Origin: Planctomycetota bacterium
Lineage (GTDB): Bacteria; Planctomycetota; Phycisphaerae; Sedimentisphaerales; SG8-4
Length of the DNA stretch: 8,645 nt
Direction: 5' to 3'
NCBI GenBank assembly: GCA_030607345.1
Contig: JAUWKC010000052.1
Span: forward strand, 1 to 8,645
This document shows, piece by piece, positions 1 to 7,240 of this stretch (position 1 is its first letter; every line of letters starts with the position of its first letter). The position numbers and the translations under genes were made by a program. The notes under the pieces are model-generated. The model searched no databases and was not told where the DNA came from. It worked only from the letters and a program-made list of their open reading frames with translations.

Positions 1-44
1 GCCAGGCAAAGAGCGAGAAAAATTGAACGAGTTTTAGTTTTCAC
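1..44 (-). CDS. 5' end of an exported protein, cut by window edge
   Basis: Reading leftward from a GTG at 44-42, the frame stays open to the edge and gives 14 codons, MKTKTRSIFLALCL plus two bases of the next codon. A basic start followed by a hydrophobic run is what a signal peptide looks like. An AAGGA ribosome binding site (complement of 52-56) lies 7 bases before the GTG. The gene would begin 31 bases after the stop of the PA14 glycosidase-family gene and on the same strand, so it probably continues the operon. Too little is present to name a function. Being so short, it could be chance, but start, ribosome binding site, spacing and signal-like residues agree. Confidence 0.6.
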   Translation of the reverse strand, partial: MKTKTRSIFLALCL

Positions 45-49
45 AATGC

Positions 50-57
50 TTTCCTTT
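50..57 (-). promoter_or_regulatory. Ribosome binding site of the left-edge gene
   Basis: On the minus strand the bases AAAGGAAA lie just upstream of the GTG at 44. The AAGGA core is spaced 7 bases from the start. This site is the main reason for calling the truncated gene at the left edge. Confidence 0.55.
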
Positions 58-75
58 ATTTGTATCAGCTACCGC

Positions 76-2634
76 TTAGTTAATTCCCTCGAGTATAACT
101 TCTCTGTCGTGCTGCAACTTCATCATGTATCGCTCGGCTGTAATCTGAGCTATCGCCGCCAGCCGGGCCTGTTCCGAGTCAAGCCTGCGAATCCTGGCGA
201 ACAGCTTCTTGATTCTTTTGCTGTCATTCAGCGGCACATCAATCAAATCCAGATTGCCGCCGCGTCTTATCGACTTGGCCTCGTATCGGTCCACACTGAG
301 CTGCATGCGAATACTCTGGAACAATGCCTCGGCCATCACGAAGGTCCTTGCCCTCCAATCGGCAGCTACTTTTTCCTTCTGGGCTTTGTTTAGTATTGCT
401 TCGGCCTTGTCCATCGCCGAAAGTGAGCCGAACTGTTCTGCATTTCTCAAGAGGTCCATAGCTTTTTCTTCAAGCTCTGTTTCGTAAATCAACCTTCGGC
501 GGGTATAGGCGTCGTAATAGGCCCTGTAAAGAGCCAGTTGGAAGCGCCAGTTGAGCTTTTCCTGCGGTGTTGCGTCTTTTTCCATCTGCTGGAAGAGCTT
601 CAGCGTTTCATAGACTCCGACGTTAGTCAGAAGTGGTCCCTGCCAGTTTCTTTCGAGTCCCAGCAGTCCATCGGCGAATTTTTCGGCGTACCTGCCGCTG
701 ATAAAGTACTTGGCGTATTGCCTTAGTATATCGGCGACTTTCATATCGGGGTCCCAGCCCAGACAGGCCCAGATGATTTTGTTCACGTCGTCATTGACGC
801 CCTCGCTGTACGTAATGAAACCGCAGGTATATTCGTCCCAGTCTCTGAATATCTTTGCATAAGCCCTGGGCCGAGGGTTAATCGGCTCGCGATATAATGT
901 CACGTGAAAAGCCGGGTCCCAGTCCGGCACCTGGTACTGGGCATCCAGACAGTGCGTTATATCCGGATACCGCCTTATGGGATACTGCTTCGGCAGCGCT
1001 TTTCTCAGCTCAGCGAGAGTCGTTTCAACCTGCGGCCCGTACACCACTCCGTCCAGCCACTTGGGCTGTTGTTGCTGGAGGATGTCGTAAAATATTTTCA
1101 GCCATCCCATTGTCTTTTCTTCATGGTCAAAACCCTGCGGTGATACCCATATCTGCGCATCAGGATGATACTTAGTCAAAACCTGCTTTTGTTGCTCTAT
1201 CAAGGTCAGAAGCTGTTTTGGGTGAATCTCGCCCGGGTCACCGCCCGGGACAAAAACCACATCAATTCGCGGCAGCTTGCTGAAAACTTTGGCACTTTCC
1301 TTCATCGCCTTTCGGATTGTCCTGTCGTTCAGGTCGTCATCTTCCACCACCGGATACCATATCCAGACATCGAGTCCGTAATCATCCGCAAGCTGCGACA
1401 TCAGGGTCATCATCTCCAGTTTTGGCTTTGGGAAATGCGGACTGTCCGCGTCGTCATCACTTCGGGGCGGTATGAGCTCAATCGCATTTGTGCCGAACAC
1501 AATCATATCCCTGAAATACTGCTCCCATATTTTGATGTCCCAGGCGTCGTATGCATTAGTCTTCGGCCGGTACCCGACCTGATGCCCGCGCAGCGGATAT
1601 TTCGGTGCAGTCGCCACCTTCAGTGTGCCGTCAAGCTGGAGCTTATCTCTGCCCATATCAAGCTCCCTCAGAAGCCTTCCCGCAGCATACAGAACCGCTC
1701 GGTTATCGTAGCCAGCCAGACAAACCGTTGCTGCGTTTCGTTTCGAAGTATCCACCCATACCGCGTACGCATCGGCCTTGGATGGAACCTCAAACCCCGC
1801 AGCAGGGCGATACGACTTCGCAGCAAGTTCCTTCGCCGTCCCGACCAAAATCACAGTTTTATCACCACCCGGCATCTTCGAGACAACATCAAGTTGTATC
1901 CTTGTTCGTTTTTTTACCTCGTCGACAAGCATATCAGCCGCGTTGGCCTGTATTTTGTTTTGCCGGTTCAATACGACGACCTTCGCTTTCGAAAGGTCGA
2001 GCTTCTGCGACGCCGAAACCGTCTCGACTCTGGCAGGTTCGGGCTTTAGGAGGATAAAATCCTGATATGAGGCTTCGGCGTTCTCGTCGTCATCTTGCTC
2101 TTCGGCACCTTCAGCTTTCTGCAGCCATTGCTGCTCCTGCGCTGCCGAGTGCAGAAGATTTGCGGCAGGGACAGGAACCTTCGCCTGCCCTGCCCAGCTC
2201 CACTGAATCCTGAAGTAGCAATTCTCCGATTGACCCTCCTTGACCAAAGAGACCTCTACCGGATATTCCTTGCCCTTGACCATAGATATACTGCCGGTGC
2301 TCGTGCCGACTTGTGATGCGACTATCATTTTACCGGCAATACGCATCTCCATCTCCTGGTCGGCTTCGGCGGTGAAGGTGACCTGTCCGGTCGCCGGCGC
2401 TATCACAAACCCGAACCACTTGGCCGACCACTGACGACCGTAGTTGTCATCTTCAGTAAAGGCCCGCTCGAGACCGCTGAGCCGTGACAGGTTTTGCAGG
2501 TCAGTAAAATCCTCCGACCCGTACTGGGCTCCGACCAGGCCGGGCTTTGTTGCTCCAGCCGCTTTGGCATCAGGCAAAAAAGATGCTGCTACTACAGCCA
2601 AAGCCGCGACAATCAAAATCATTTTCCTGTTCAT
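76..2634 (-). CDS. Exported PA14-domain glycoside hydrolase-like protein (GH67/GH20-type N-domain)
   Basis: 852 aa. Residues 1-25 are a signal peptide (basic MNRK, hydrophobic core, AKA). Residues about 31-163 form a PA14 domain, a carbohydrate-binding fold, with the typical W-x-G-x-x-x-x-P-x-x-G-x-x-x-F core (WFGFVIAPATGQVTFTAEAD). An acidic linker follows (about 174-190). Residues about 200-340 resemble the zincin-like N-domain that precedes the barrel in GH20/GH67 enzymes (YAVWVD, CLAGYDNRAVLYAAGRLL). Residues about 345-620 look like a TIM barrel, and 640-850 are mostly helical. Acidic residues shared with the paralogue at 5102-7240 include D417/D418, D466 and E469 (GGDPGE), D558, E611 and D615/D616 (YSEGVNDDVNK); these are catalytic candidates by inference only. 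The ATG is supported by AAAGGG 6 bases upstream. It probably attacks or binds a glycan outside the cytoplasm; the exact CAZy family and substrate are not known to me. Confidence 0.85.
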   Translation of the reverse strand: MNRKMILIVAALAVVAASFLPDAKAAGATKPGLVGAQYGSEDFTDLQNLSRLSGLERAFTEDDNYGRQWSAKWFGFVIAPATGQVTFTAEADQEMEMRIAGKMIVASQVGTSTGSISMVKGKEYPVEVSLVKEGQSENCYFRIQWSWAGQAKVPVPAANLLHSAAQEQQWLQKAEGAEEQDDDENAEASYQDFILLKPEPARVETVSASQKLDLSKAKVVVLNRQNKIQANAADMLVDEVKKRTRIQLDVVSKMPGGDKTVILVGTAKELAAKSYRPAAGFEVPSKADAYAVWVDTSKRNAATVCLAGYDNRAVLYAAGRLLRELDMGRDKLQLDGTLKVATAPKYPLRGHQVGYRPKTNAYDAWDIKIWEQYFRDMIVFGTNAIELIPPRSDDDADSPHFPKPKLEMMTLMSQLADDYGLDVWIWYPVVEDDDLNDRTIRKAMKESAKVFSKLPRIDVVFVPGGDPGEIHPKQLLTLIEQQKQVLTKYHPDAQIWVSPQGFDHEEKTMGWLKIFYDILQQQQPKWLDGVVYGPQVETTLAELRKALPKQYPIRRYPDITHCLDAQYQVPDWDPAFHVTLYREPINPRPRAYAKIFRDWDEYTCGFITYSEGVNDDVNKIIWACLGWDPDMKVADILRQYAKYFISGRYAEKFADGLLGLERNWQGPLLTNVGVYETLKLFQQMEKDATPQEKLNWRFQLALYRAYYDAYTRRRLIYETELEEKAMDLLRNAEQFGSLSAMDKAEAILNKAQKEKVAADWRARTFVMAEALFQSIRMQLSVDRYEAKSIRRGGNLDLIDVPLNDSKRIKKLFARIRRLDSEQARLAAIAQITAERYMMKLQHDREVILEGIN

Positions 2635-2657
2635 AACCTGCCCTTTCTTTGGTTAAA
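2635..2657 (-). promoter_or_regulatory. Leader and ribosome binding site shared with the paralogue
   Basis: The minus-strand leader holds AAAGAAAGGG, with AAAGGG (complement of 2641-2646) 6 bases before the ATG. The 7241-7261 leader of the paralogous gene is nearly identical over about 20 bases (AACAAAGAAAGGA against AACCAAAGAAAGGG). The duplication therefore seems to have included the translation start region, and the match fixes both starts. Confidence 0.6.
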
Positions 2658-2706
2658 CGAATTCAGCTTGCTCAACCTTGTCACTCATAATAATTATGTT
2701 AAACAC

Positions 2707-2725
2707 GCGGCGGTTTTTTCGCCGC
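2707..2725 (-). terminator. GC-rich hairpin between propeller and PA14 genes, weak terminator
   Basis: Six perfect GC pairs, GCGGCG (2707-2712) with CGCCGC (2720-2725), enclose a 7-base loop, A-rich on the transcribed strand. The hairpin starts 4 bases after the stop codon of the propeller gene. The bases after it on the minus strand (GTGTTTAACATAATTATT) are T-rich but not a clean T run. It may be a partial terminator or an RNA-stabilising hairpin that lowers expression of the next gene relative to the previous one. Confidence 0.4.
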
Positions 2726-2729
2726 TATG

Positions 2730-4703
2730 CTAATTAGCCTTAGTCTTGACATCATCGATAAGGAAAACACTCATCGCTGACTTGTCATCGGTACCGAGAA
2801 GGTCTTCGACGTAAAGACCTTTGGTTGCAGGTTGACGATTCACGATAAACGGCCAGACACACCCACGCCATGGCCCGGTTCTGAAAACAAGACGCTCAAG
2901 CGTCTCGACCTTCTCGCCAAACTTGATATTGTCATCGACCTCTTTGCCGTTCACAAAAAGGGCGTAACGCTGCCTGCTGCAATCGAGCTCCATTCGAATA
3001 TCCAGCCATCTGCCCGTTGAAATAGCCAGCATATCAGGGTCGGTTTTCATCCTGTCCATCGCAAGCCAGTTCGCATCGAACCGAAGCTTCATTGGCCGAT
3101 AGCCATATTTATCCTGGACCTCCACATCAAGAATGCTGTGGCCGACCTTGCTTATAAAAACACGAAACTCAACCGTCACCTTCGTACTTTCAGGAAACGC
3201 CCTCTGGGCTATAGCGTAATTGTATGGCTCCTCATCGCGAAGCTCCAGACACTTATTGCCCGAGCCTGCCGGGTCTTGCGCAATCGATATCGGAGCCCAC
3301 TGCGGGATATAAAGATTCCACATCGAAAGCTCTGACTCATCGTTAACATTCTCAAAATCCTGAGCAAAATGCCGGTCAACCGTTCCGCGAACCGGCGTCG
3401 GGGTCCGGGACACCCATATATCCTCCTTGTTCACACTGTACGTCATCCAGATGTGCTGTCCCGGAGGGTTACCGTTACCTTCGACGATGCCACGGAAATA
3501 CTGAGGCCCGAAGGGCTTATGAATACCCTGAAAACGCTGTGGCGGGACCTCACCATTAAGACACAGAACATTGTCAAAAATATGGCAATCTTCACTGGTC
3601 ATTATCGCCATCGGATACCTGTTATCACCTGTGGCAGAATGATTATACACCAGGGCATAACGCCCGTCATCGGTCTTCTGGACCCATGTCTTGGCTCCGT
3701 TGGTCATAAGTGTTCGATTCCTTCCGAATCTCGTCCAGGTCTTGCCGTCATCGGCACTCAAAGCGGAAAGCTGCTGTTTCCAGACGGCCAGGACCACACC
3801 GTCGGGCCTGTGACAAAAACTCAGCGCCTTCGGCTGATTCCTGCCCGGGTCCATGGCATAAAATCCATCCTTAGCACGGTCTTCCTCCCACCACTGAAGG
3901 GTAATCAGCTTATCCGCCAACAGAGCCTCGCACGCCTCAACAAATCCTTTGTCCTCGCTCTTGGTATAGAAAGGGTAATTCGTATTACTTTCGTTCCAGC
4001 CCGAGTGAAGATTGTACCGAATGAAATAGATAGGCCCGAATGTGCCATCCTCATATACCTGGCGGACGACCCTGCCGAGTCCCTGGCCATTGTTAGGGCC
4101 TTTGCGTGGATGAGGACAGAAGCTGTAAAACGCCAGCGTCAACAACCTGCCGTTCGGTGCAATATAGAAGCCCATCCGCTGGTGCATTACAGAAAATGTC
4201 CCTGCGGTCAGGTCCACCATACCCACATCATCGTATTTCTTGTGTATTCTCGGCAAAGGATACCTGGGAAATACCACGGTGGGATTCGACCAATTAAGTC
4301 CGTCCTTCGAGACCATTATCAGGGTCCTGCCCGGCGGCACATGTTCTTCTTTAAGATTGCTGAGATACTGAAGATAAAAACGGTCCTTCCAATAGCACAA
4401 ATAAGGCTGGTGGTTATAAGTCCAGCCTATCATCCCACCCTCCGGGGGGTTGGTCCGGTTGGCACGCATGGCCTGGTAGCTGTGAACACCAATAGCATAA
4501 CGAAGCCGTCCGTCGTAATAATGTTTGTCACAAAATACATCCCCTACATACTTGACGGGCTCGCTCGCCGAATCCTGAATCGATGGCGGCATCTTTGCGG
4601 CGCGGGCGAATCCCGCCAAACCAATGACACCGATGGAGAAAAGTAAGAGCCTAACCGACCTGTTCTCGATGGTTGCAGCAAGATACGTTGCCAGGTGTTT
4701 CAC
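2730..4703 (-). CDS. Exported sialidase-like beta-propeller protein with C-terminal LamG-like domain
   Basis: 657 aa. The GTG start has a GGAG ribosome binding site (complement of 4710-4713) 6 bases upstream. A signal peptide with a long polar start spans about 1-35 (LLLFSIGVIGLAGFARA). Residues about 50-440 look like a sialidase/BNR-type propeller: one canonical Asp-box, SADDGKTW at 316-323, and a degenerate one, SKDGLNW at 132-138. Other segments conserved-looking by eye are HQRMGFYIAPNGRLL (174-188), WNESNTNYPFY (236-246), EACEALLADKLITLQWWEED (256-275). Residues about 449-657 begin DFENVNDESE and end VFLIDDVKTK, the usual beginning and end of a LamG/concanavalin-like sandwich, likely for glycan binding. 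The classic sialidase arginine triad cannot be assigned by eye, so sialic acid is not a safe substrate guess; another exo-glycosidase activity is possible. It sits between the two paralogous glycosidase-family genes, which suggests a shared substrate. Confidence 0.75.
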   Translation of the reverse strand: MKHLATYLAATIENRSVRLLLFSIGVIGLAGFARAAKMPPSIQDSASEPVKYVGDVFCDKHYYDGRLRYAIGVHSYQAMRANRTNPPEGGMIGWTYNHQPYLCYWKDRFYLQYLSNLKEEHVPPGRTLIMVSKDGLNWSNPTVVFPRYPLPRIHKKYDDVGMVDLTAGTFSVMHQRMGFYIAPNGRLLTLAFYSFCPHPRKGPNNGQGLGRVVRQVYEDGTFGPIYFIRYNLHSGWNESNTNYPFYTKSEDKGFVEACEALLADKLITLQWWEEDRAKDGFYAMDPGRNQPKALSFCHRPDGVVLAVWKQQLSALSADDGKTWTRFGRNRTLMTNGAKTWVQKTDDGRYALVYNHSATGDNRYPMAIMTSEDCHIFDNVLCLNGEVPPQRFQGIHKPFGPQYFRGIVEGNGNPPGQHIWMTYSVNKEDIWVSRTPTPVRGTVDRHFAQDFENVNDESELSMWNLYIPQWAPISIAQDPAGSGNKCLELRDEEPYNYAIAQRAFPESTKVTVEFRVFISKVGHSILDVEVQDKYGYRPMKLRFDANWLAMDRMKTDPDMLAISTGRWLDIRMELDCSRQRYALFVNGKEVDDNIKFGEKVETLERLVFRTGPWRGCVWPFIVNRQPATKGLYVEDLLGTDDKSAMSVFLIDDVKTKAN

Positions 4704-4707
4704 AGGA

Positions 4708-4715
4708 CTCTCCTC
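4708..4715 (-). promoter_or_regulatory. Ribosome binding site deciding the GTG start of the propeller gene
   Basis: The minus strand reads GAGGAGAG here, and its GGAG core is 6 bases before the GTG at 4703. No ATG lies nearby in frame before the hydrophobic signal segment, so this strong site settles the start. Confidence 0.6.
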
Positions 4716-4721
4716 GTTCGA

Positions 4722-4738
4722 ACAAAATCATATTTTGT
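4722..4738. promoter_or_regulatory. Palindrome ACAAAAT-CAT-ATTTTGT upstream of the propeller gene
   Basis: Two perfect 7-base arms (4722-4728 and 4732-4738) enclose CAT, 18 bases upstream of the GTG at 4703. The 8-base palindrome GTTCGAAC (4716-4723) abuts it. The symmetry and place between two genes suit a dimeric regulator site. It is AT-rich, so chance is not excluded. Confidence 0.3.
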
Positions 4739-4742
4739 CAGT
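4731..4742 (-). repeat. 12-base intergenic repeat, copy 1
   Basis: TATTTTGTCAGT (plus strand; ACTGACAAAATA in the direction of transcription) is repeated exactly at 5086-5097. Each copy lies ahead of a gene of the minus-strand cluster. It overlaps the right arm of the 4722-4738 palindrome. A looser match (8 of 12) lies at 2674-2685, ahead of the PA14 gene. Confidence 0.4.
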
Positions 4743-4762
4743 CGCGCACCGCGCAAATACAG

Positions 4763-5026
4763 TCACGGTGTAATCGAAACGTTGTCGACGTAATAAACCA
4801 CCTCCGGCACAGGGTCGCCGTCCTGGAAATACCATAGCTTAATGGGATGCTTCTTGCCTTTGGTCATTAACGCCCTGCCAACGCGAGCCCCGGCGAACTC
4901 ACGCTTGACAACTTTCTGCACAGCCGCCGGAAACCCCGAAATTGAAAGACCTTCTACGGCATAAGCAGCATTTGCGACCGCCGAGATACAAATGCACAAA
5001 CAAATCAGCATTACAGACAGTTTCAT
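4763..5026 (-). CDS. Small secreted protein of unknown function
   Basis: 87 aa, not recognised with confidence. From the ATG at 5026 the protein opens MKLSVMLICLCICISAVANA, a clear signal peptide with probable cleavage after ANA or AYA, leaving a mature chain of about 63-67 residues. The segment GFPAAVQKVVKREFAGARVG resembles the start of PepSY-like repeats (L/F-P-x-x-V-x-x-x-x-x-x-x-F-x-G-A), a weak likeness only. The last residues, VVYYVDNVSITP, resemble the final strand of a jelly-roll sugar-binding domain, as does the end of the neighbouring propeller protein. An in-frame TTG at 5068 would add 14 residues before the signal peptide and lacks a ribosome binding site, so the ATG is preferred, though its own site (GGAAG, 15 bases away) is poor. 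It may be a genuine small secreted protein or a remnant of a larger deleted gene. Confidence 0.5.
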   Translation of the reverse strand: MKLSVMLICLCICISAVANAAYAVEGLSISGFPAAVQKVVKREFAGARVGRALMTKGKKHPIKLWYFQDGDPVPEVVYYVDNVSITP

Positions 5027-5085
5027 GAACGTATCATTGTGCTTCCATTTCGTTTTCTTAAAGCTCAATTCATTGCAGATATCTG

Positions 5086-5097
5086 TATTTTGTCAGT
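5086..5097 (-). repeat. 12-base intergenic repeat, copy 2
   Basis: Exact second copy of the 12-mer at 4731-4742, same orientation. It lies 60 bases upstream of the ATG of the small secreted protein and 5 bases beyond the stop of the 712-aa gene. Copies flanking the small gene on both sides could be regulatory sites or traces of a duplication or insertion. Confidence 0.4.
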
Positions 5098-5101
5098 ATT
5101 T

Positions 5102-7240
5102 TCAGTCGTCAATCATCACGCCATCTGCTATGAATTTCTTCTCGAAAATCTTTTCCCAGTTGTAATCCTTCTTGTTGTAATTGTTCGCTGCGATTCGGGC
5201 GATTCTCGCCAGTTTTTGCTCCTCAGAACCCATCTTCCTGACTTCGGCAAACGCTTCCTTCAATGACAAACCGTGATTCAGCGGGATATCTATCATATCC
5301 AGATTCGCTCCGCGACTAATCTGTTTCGCCCGGTACCGCGGCACACTCGTCTGCATACCGATACTCTGGAACAACGCCTCAGCCAGCTCGAAAACCCGCG
5401 CGCGAAGTTCGGAATTTGTCCTGTACGTCACGGCCTCATCGAGCACAGCCTCGGCCGCGTCGAGAGCCTTGGCAGAACCAACATCACCTGCCGTCTTAAG
5501 AATCGCAAGCGCCTTCTCTTCAAGCCCTGTTTCATACTCAAGACGCAACTTGATATACGCATCATAATAAGCGCGATAAAGGCCCTGCTGGAATCGCCAG
5601 TTCAGCTTGTCCTGCGGTGTTGCCTTGCTTTCCATCGATTGGAAAAGTTTCATCGTCTCTATAACACCGTCATTATTCCTAAAGTGTCCCTTCCAGTTAC
5701 GTTCCAGACCAAGCAGACCCATCGCGAAGGTCTCCTCGTATCTGTCGCTGATAAAGTACCTGCTGTATTCGACCAGAATATCGTCAACTTTCATCTCCGG
5801 GTCCCAGCCAAGACAACTCCAGACAATCTTGTTGACATCGTCATTGCAGCCTTCGCTGTAGCTGATAAAGCCGACCGAGTAATGCTGAAGCTTCCGGAAA
5901 ATTTTCGCAAAAGCCCGAGGCCGAGGATTGATAGGCTCACGCCCCAGCGTACTCTCCAACGCATTATCCCAGTCACCTACTTCGTATTGACAACTCCTCG
6001 AGTGAGTTATATCGGGATACCGTCGTATCGGAAACCGCTCCGGAACATCACGTCTCATCTCCTTCAGACTTATCTCCGTCGCAGGACCGAACACAACGCC
6101 GTCAAACCAATCGACCTTATCGCTGTTGAGCCAGCCATAGAATGCTTTTATCCAGCCCATAGTCGCAGATTCGTCGTCATAATTCTGCACCGAACTCCAC
6201 ATCTGGGCGTTTGGATGATACTTGTTCAAGACCTTCTTATGCTCTTTCATATGCGGGAATAAATATCGCGGGTGAACCTCGCCGGGGTCGCCGCTCGGGA
6301 CAAATACCGCGTCAACGCGGGGCAGCTTGCTCAGCACTTCGTCTCGATTCTTTATCGCCAGCTCCATAAGCTCAGGCGAAATCTTCTCGCGTTTTTTGCC
6401 GCGAAACTCCATCACCGGATACCATATCCACAAGTCCAGGCCGTAATCGTCGGCCAGCTTTGACTGCGCTATCATCATGTCCATGGGCTTTAGAGGCATA
6501 ACGGCGCTGTCAGGAAGGTCGTCAGTTATCGGCGGGACTATCTCAACGGCGTTCATCCCGAAGACTATCATATCACGGAAGTACTGCTCCCACATCTCGA
6601 CCGTCCAGGCGTCATAAGAATTCGTCTTCGCCCGGTAACCCATCTGATGTCCCCGCAGAGCATATTTCGGAGCCGTTGCAACCTTAATACCGGCGTCGAC
6701 AGAAACCCTGTCCCTGTGCATCTGGAGCATACGAAGAAGCCTGCCCACCGCATATAATGCTCCACGGTCATCGTAACCCGCCAGGCAAATCGTCGGCGCG
6801 TCTTTGCTCTTGTCAATCCATATCGCGTAACCATCTGCTTTTTGCGGAACCGCCAAACCCGAAGGCGGCCCGCCTACTTTGCTGCCGACCTCCTTGCCGG
6901 TCCCTATTACGATAGTCACCACGTTCGTACCCGGAATTCGCTTGACAACCTCAAGCCCGATGCGCGTTCGCTTGTTTATCTCTTCGGAAAGCATTCTTGC
7001 CGCGCTTGCCTGCACCTTGCTCCGGCCGTTCAACGCTACTATCCTGGCCTTCGACAGGTTGATATTTCCAAGTCCCGAAACCGCTTTTGGCGATGGTGAC
7101 AAATTGAAACCTTCCGAGCCATACTGAATTCCCACCAAGCCGGGCTTTGCCGCCCCGGCCGCTCCGGCATCAGCAGAAAGAGACGCCATAACGCCAATCA
7201 CAGCCAAAGCTGCGATAATCAACATCGTTTTCTTGCTCAT
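5102..7240 (-). CDS. Exported glycoside hydrolase-like protein, PA14-less paralogue
   Basis: 712 aa, first gene of the minus-strand cluster. It has a signal peptide (about 1-27) and then KPGLVGIQYGSEGF (33-46), which matches the first strand of the PA14 domain in the 852-aa paralogue. The rest of PA14 is missing, and the chain goes directly into the zincin-like N-domain (about 47-190; YAIWID, CLAGYDDRGALYAVGRLL). A TIM-barrel-like region (about 195-470) and a helical C-terminus (490-712) follow. Shared motifs are RGHQMGYRAKTNSYDAW, SGDPGE (D318, E321), RRYPDITH (D410) and YSEGCNDDVNK (E463, D467, D468). Both copies are intact and keep every motif, so both are probably active, perhaps on related linkages or on soluble versus bound glycan. 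The ATG is supported by AAAGGA 6 bases upstream. Family membership near GH67/GH20-type enzymes is by resemblance; the reaction is unknown. Confidence 0.83.
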   Translation of the reverse strand: MSKKTMLIIAALAVIGVMASLSADAGAAGAAKPGLVGIQYGSEGFNLSPSPKAVSGLGNINLSKARIVALNGRSKVQASAARMLSEEINKRTRIGLEVVKRIPGTNVVTIVIGTGKEVGSKVGGPPSGLAVPQKADGYAIWIDKSKDAPTICLAGYDDRGALYAVGRLLRMLQMHRDRVSVDAGIKVATAPKYALRGHQMGYRAKTNSYDAWTVEMWEQYFRDMIVFGMNAVEIVPPITDDLPDSAVMPLKPMDMMIAQSKLADDYGLDLWIWYPVMEFRGKKREKISPELMELAIKNRDEVLSKLPRVDAVFVPSGDPGEVHPRYLFPHMKEHKKVLNKYHPNAQMWSSVQNYDDESATMGWIKAFYGWLNSDKVDWFDGVVFGPATEISLKEMRRDVPERFPIRRYPDITHSRSCQYEVGDWDNALESTLGREPINPRPRAFAKIFRKLQHYSVGFISYSEGCNDDVNKIVWSCLGWDPEMKVDDILVEYSRYFISDRYEETFAMGLLGLERNWKGHFRNNDGVIETMKLFQSMESKATPQDKLNWRFQQGLYRAYYDAYIKLRLEYETGLEEKALAILKTAGDVGSAKALDAAEAVLDEAVTYRTNSELRARVFELAEALFQSIGMQTSVPRYRAKQISRGANLDMIDIPLNHGLSLKEAFAEVRKMGSEEQKLARIARIAANNYNKKDYNWEKIFEKKFIADGVMIDD

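Noticed and set aside
1165..2049. Open frame of 294 codons on the plus strand
   Set aside because: It is antisense to the PA14 gene, with Arg/His-rich, domain-free translation; other plus-strand frames at 46-2656 are rejected for the same reason.
3369..4646. Long open frame (425 codons) on the plus strand
   Set aside because: It lies fully opposite the propeller gene, and its translation is rich in Arg, His and Ile with no recognisable domain. The minus-strand gene has Asp-box, signal peptide and ribosome binding site, so this is an antisense shadow.
4744..4754. GCGC-ACC-GCGC mini hairpin after the small secreted gene
   Set aside because: Only four pairs, self-complementary tetramers, and no T-tract, so it is not supported as a terminator.
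5273..6262. Long open frame (329 codons) on the plus strand
   Set aside because: It is antisense to the 712-aa gene, whose reading is confirmed by its paralogue; the translation has no family likeness.
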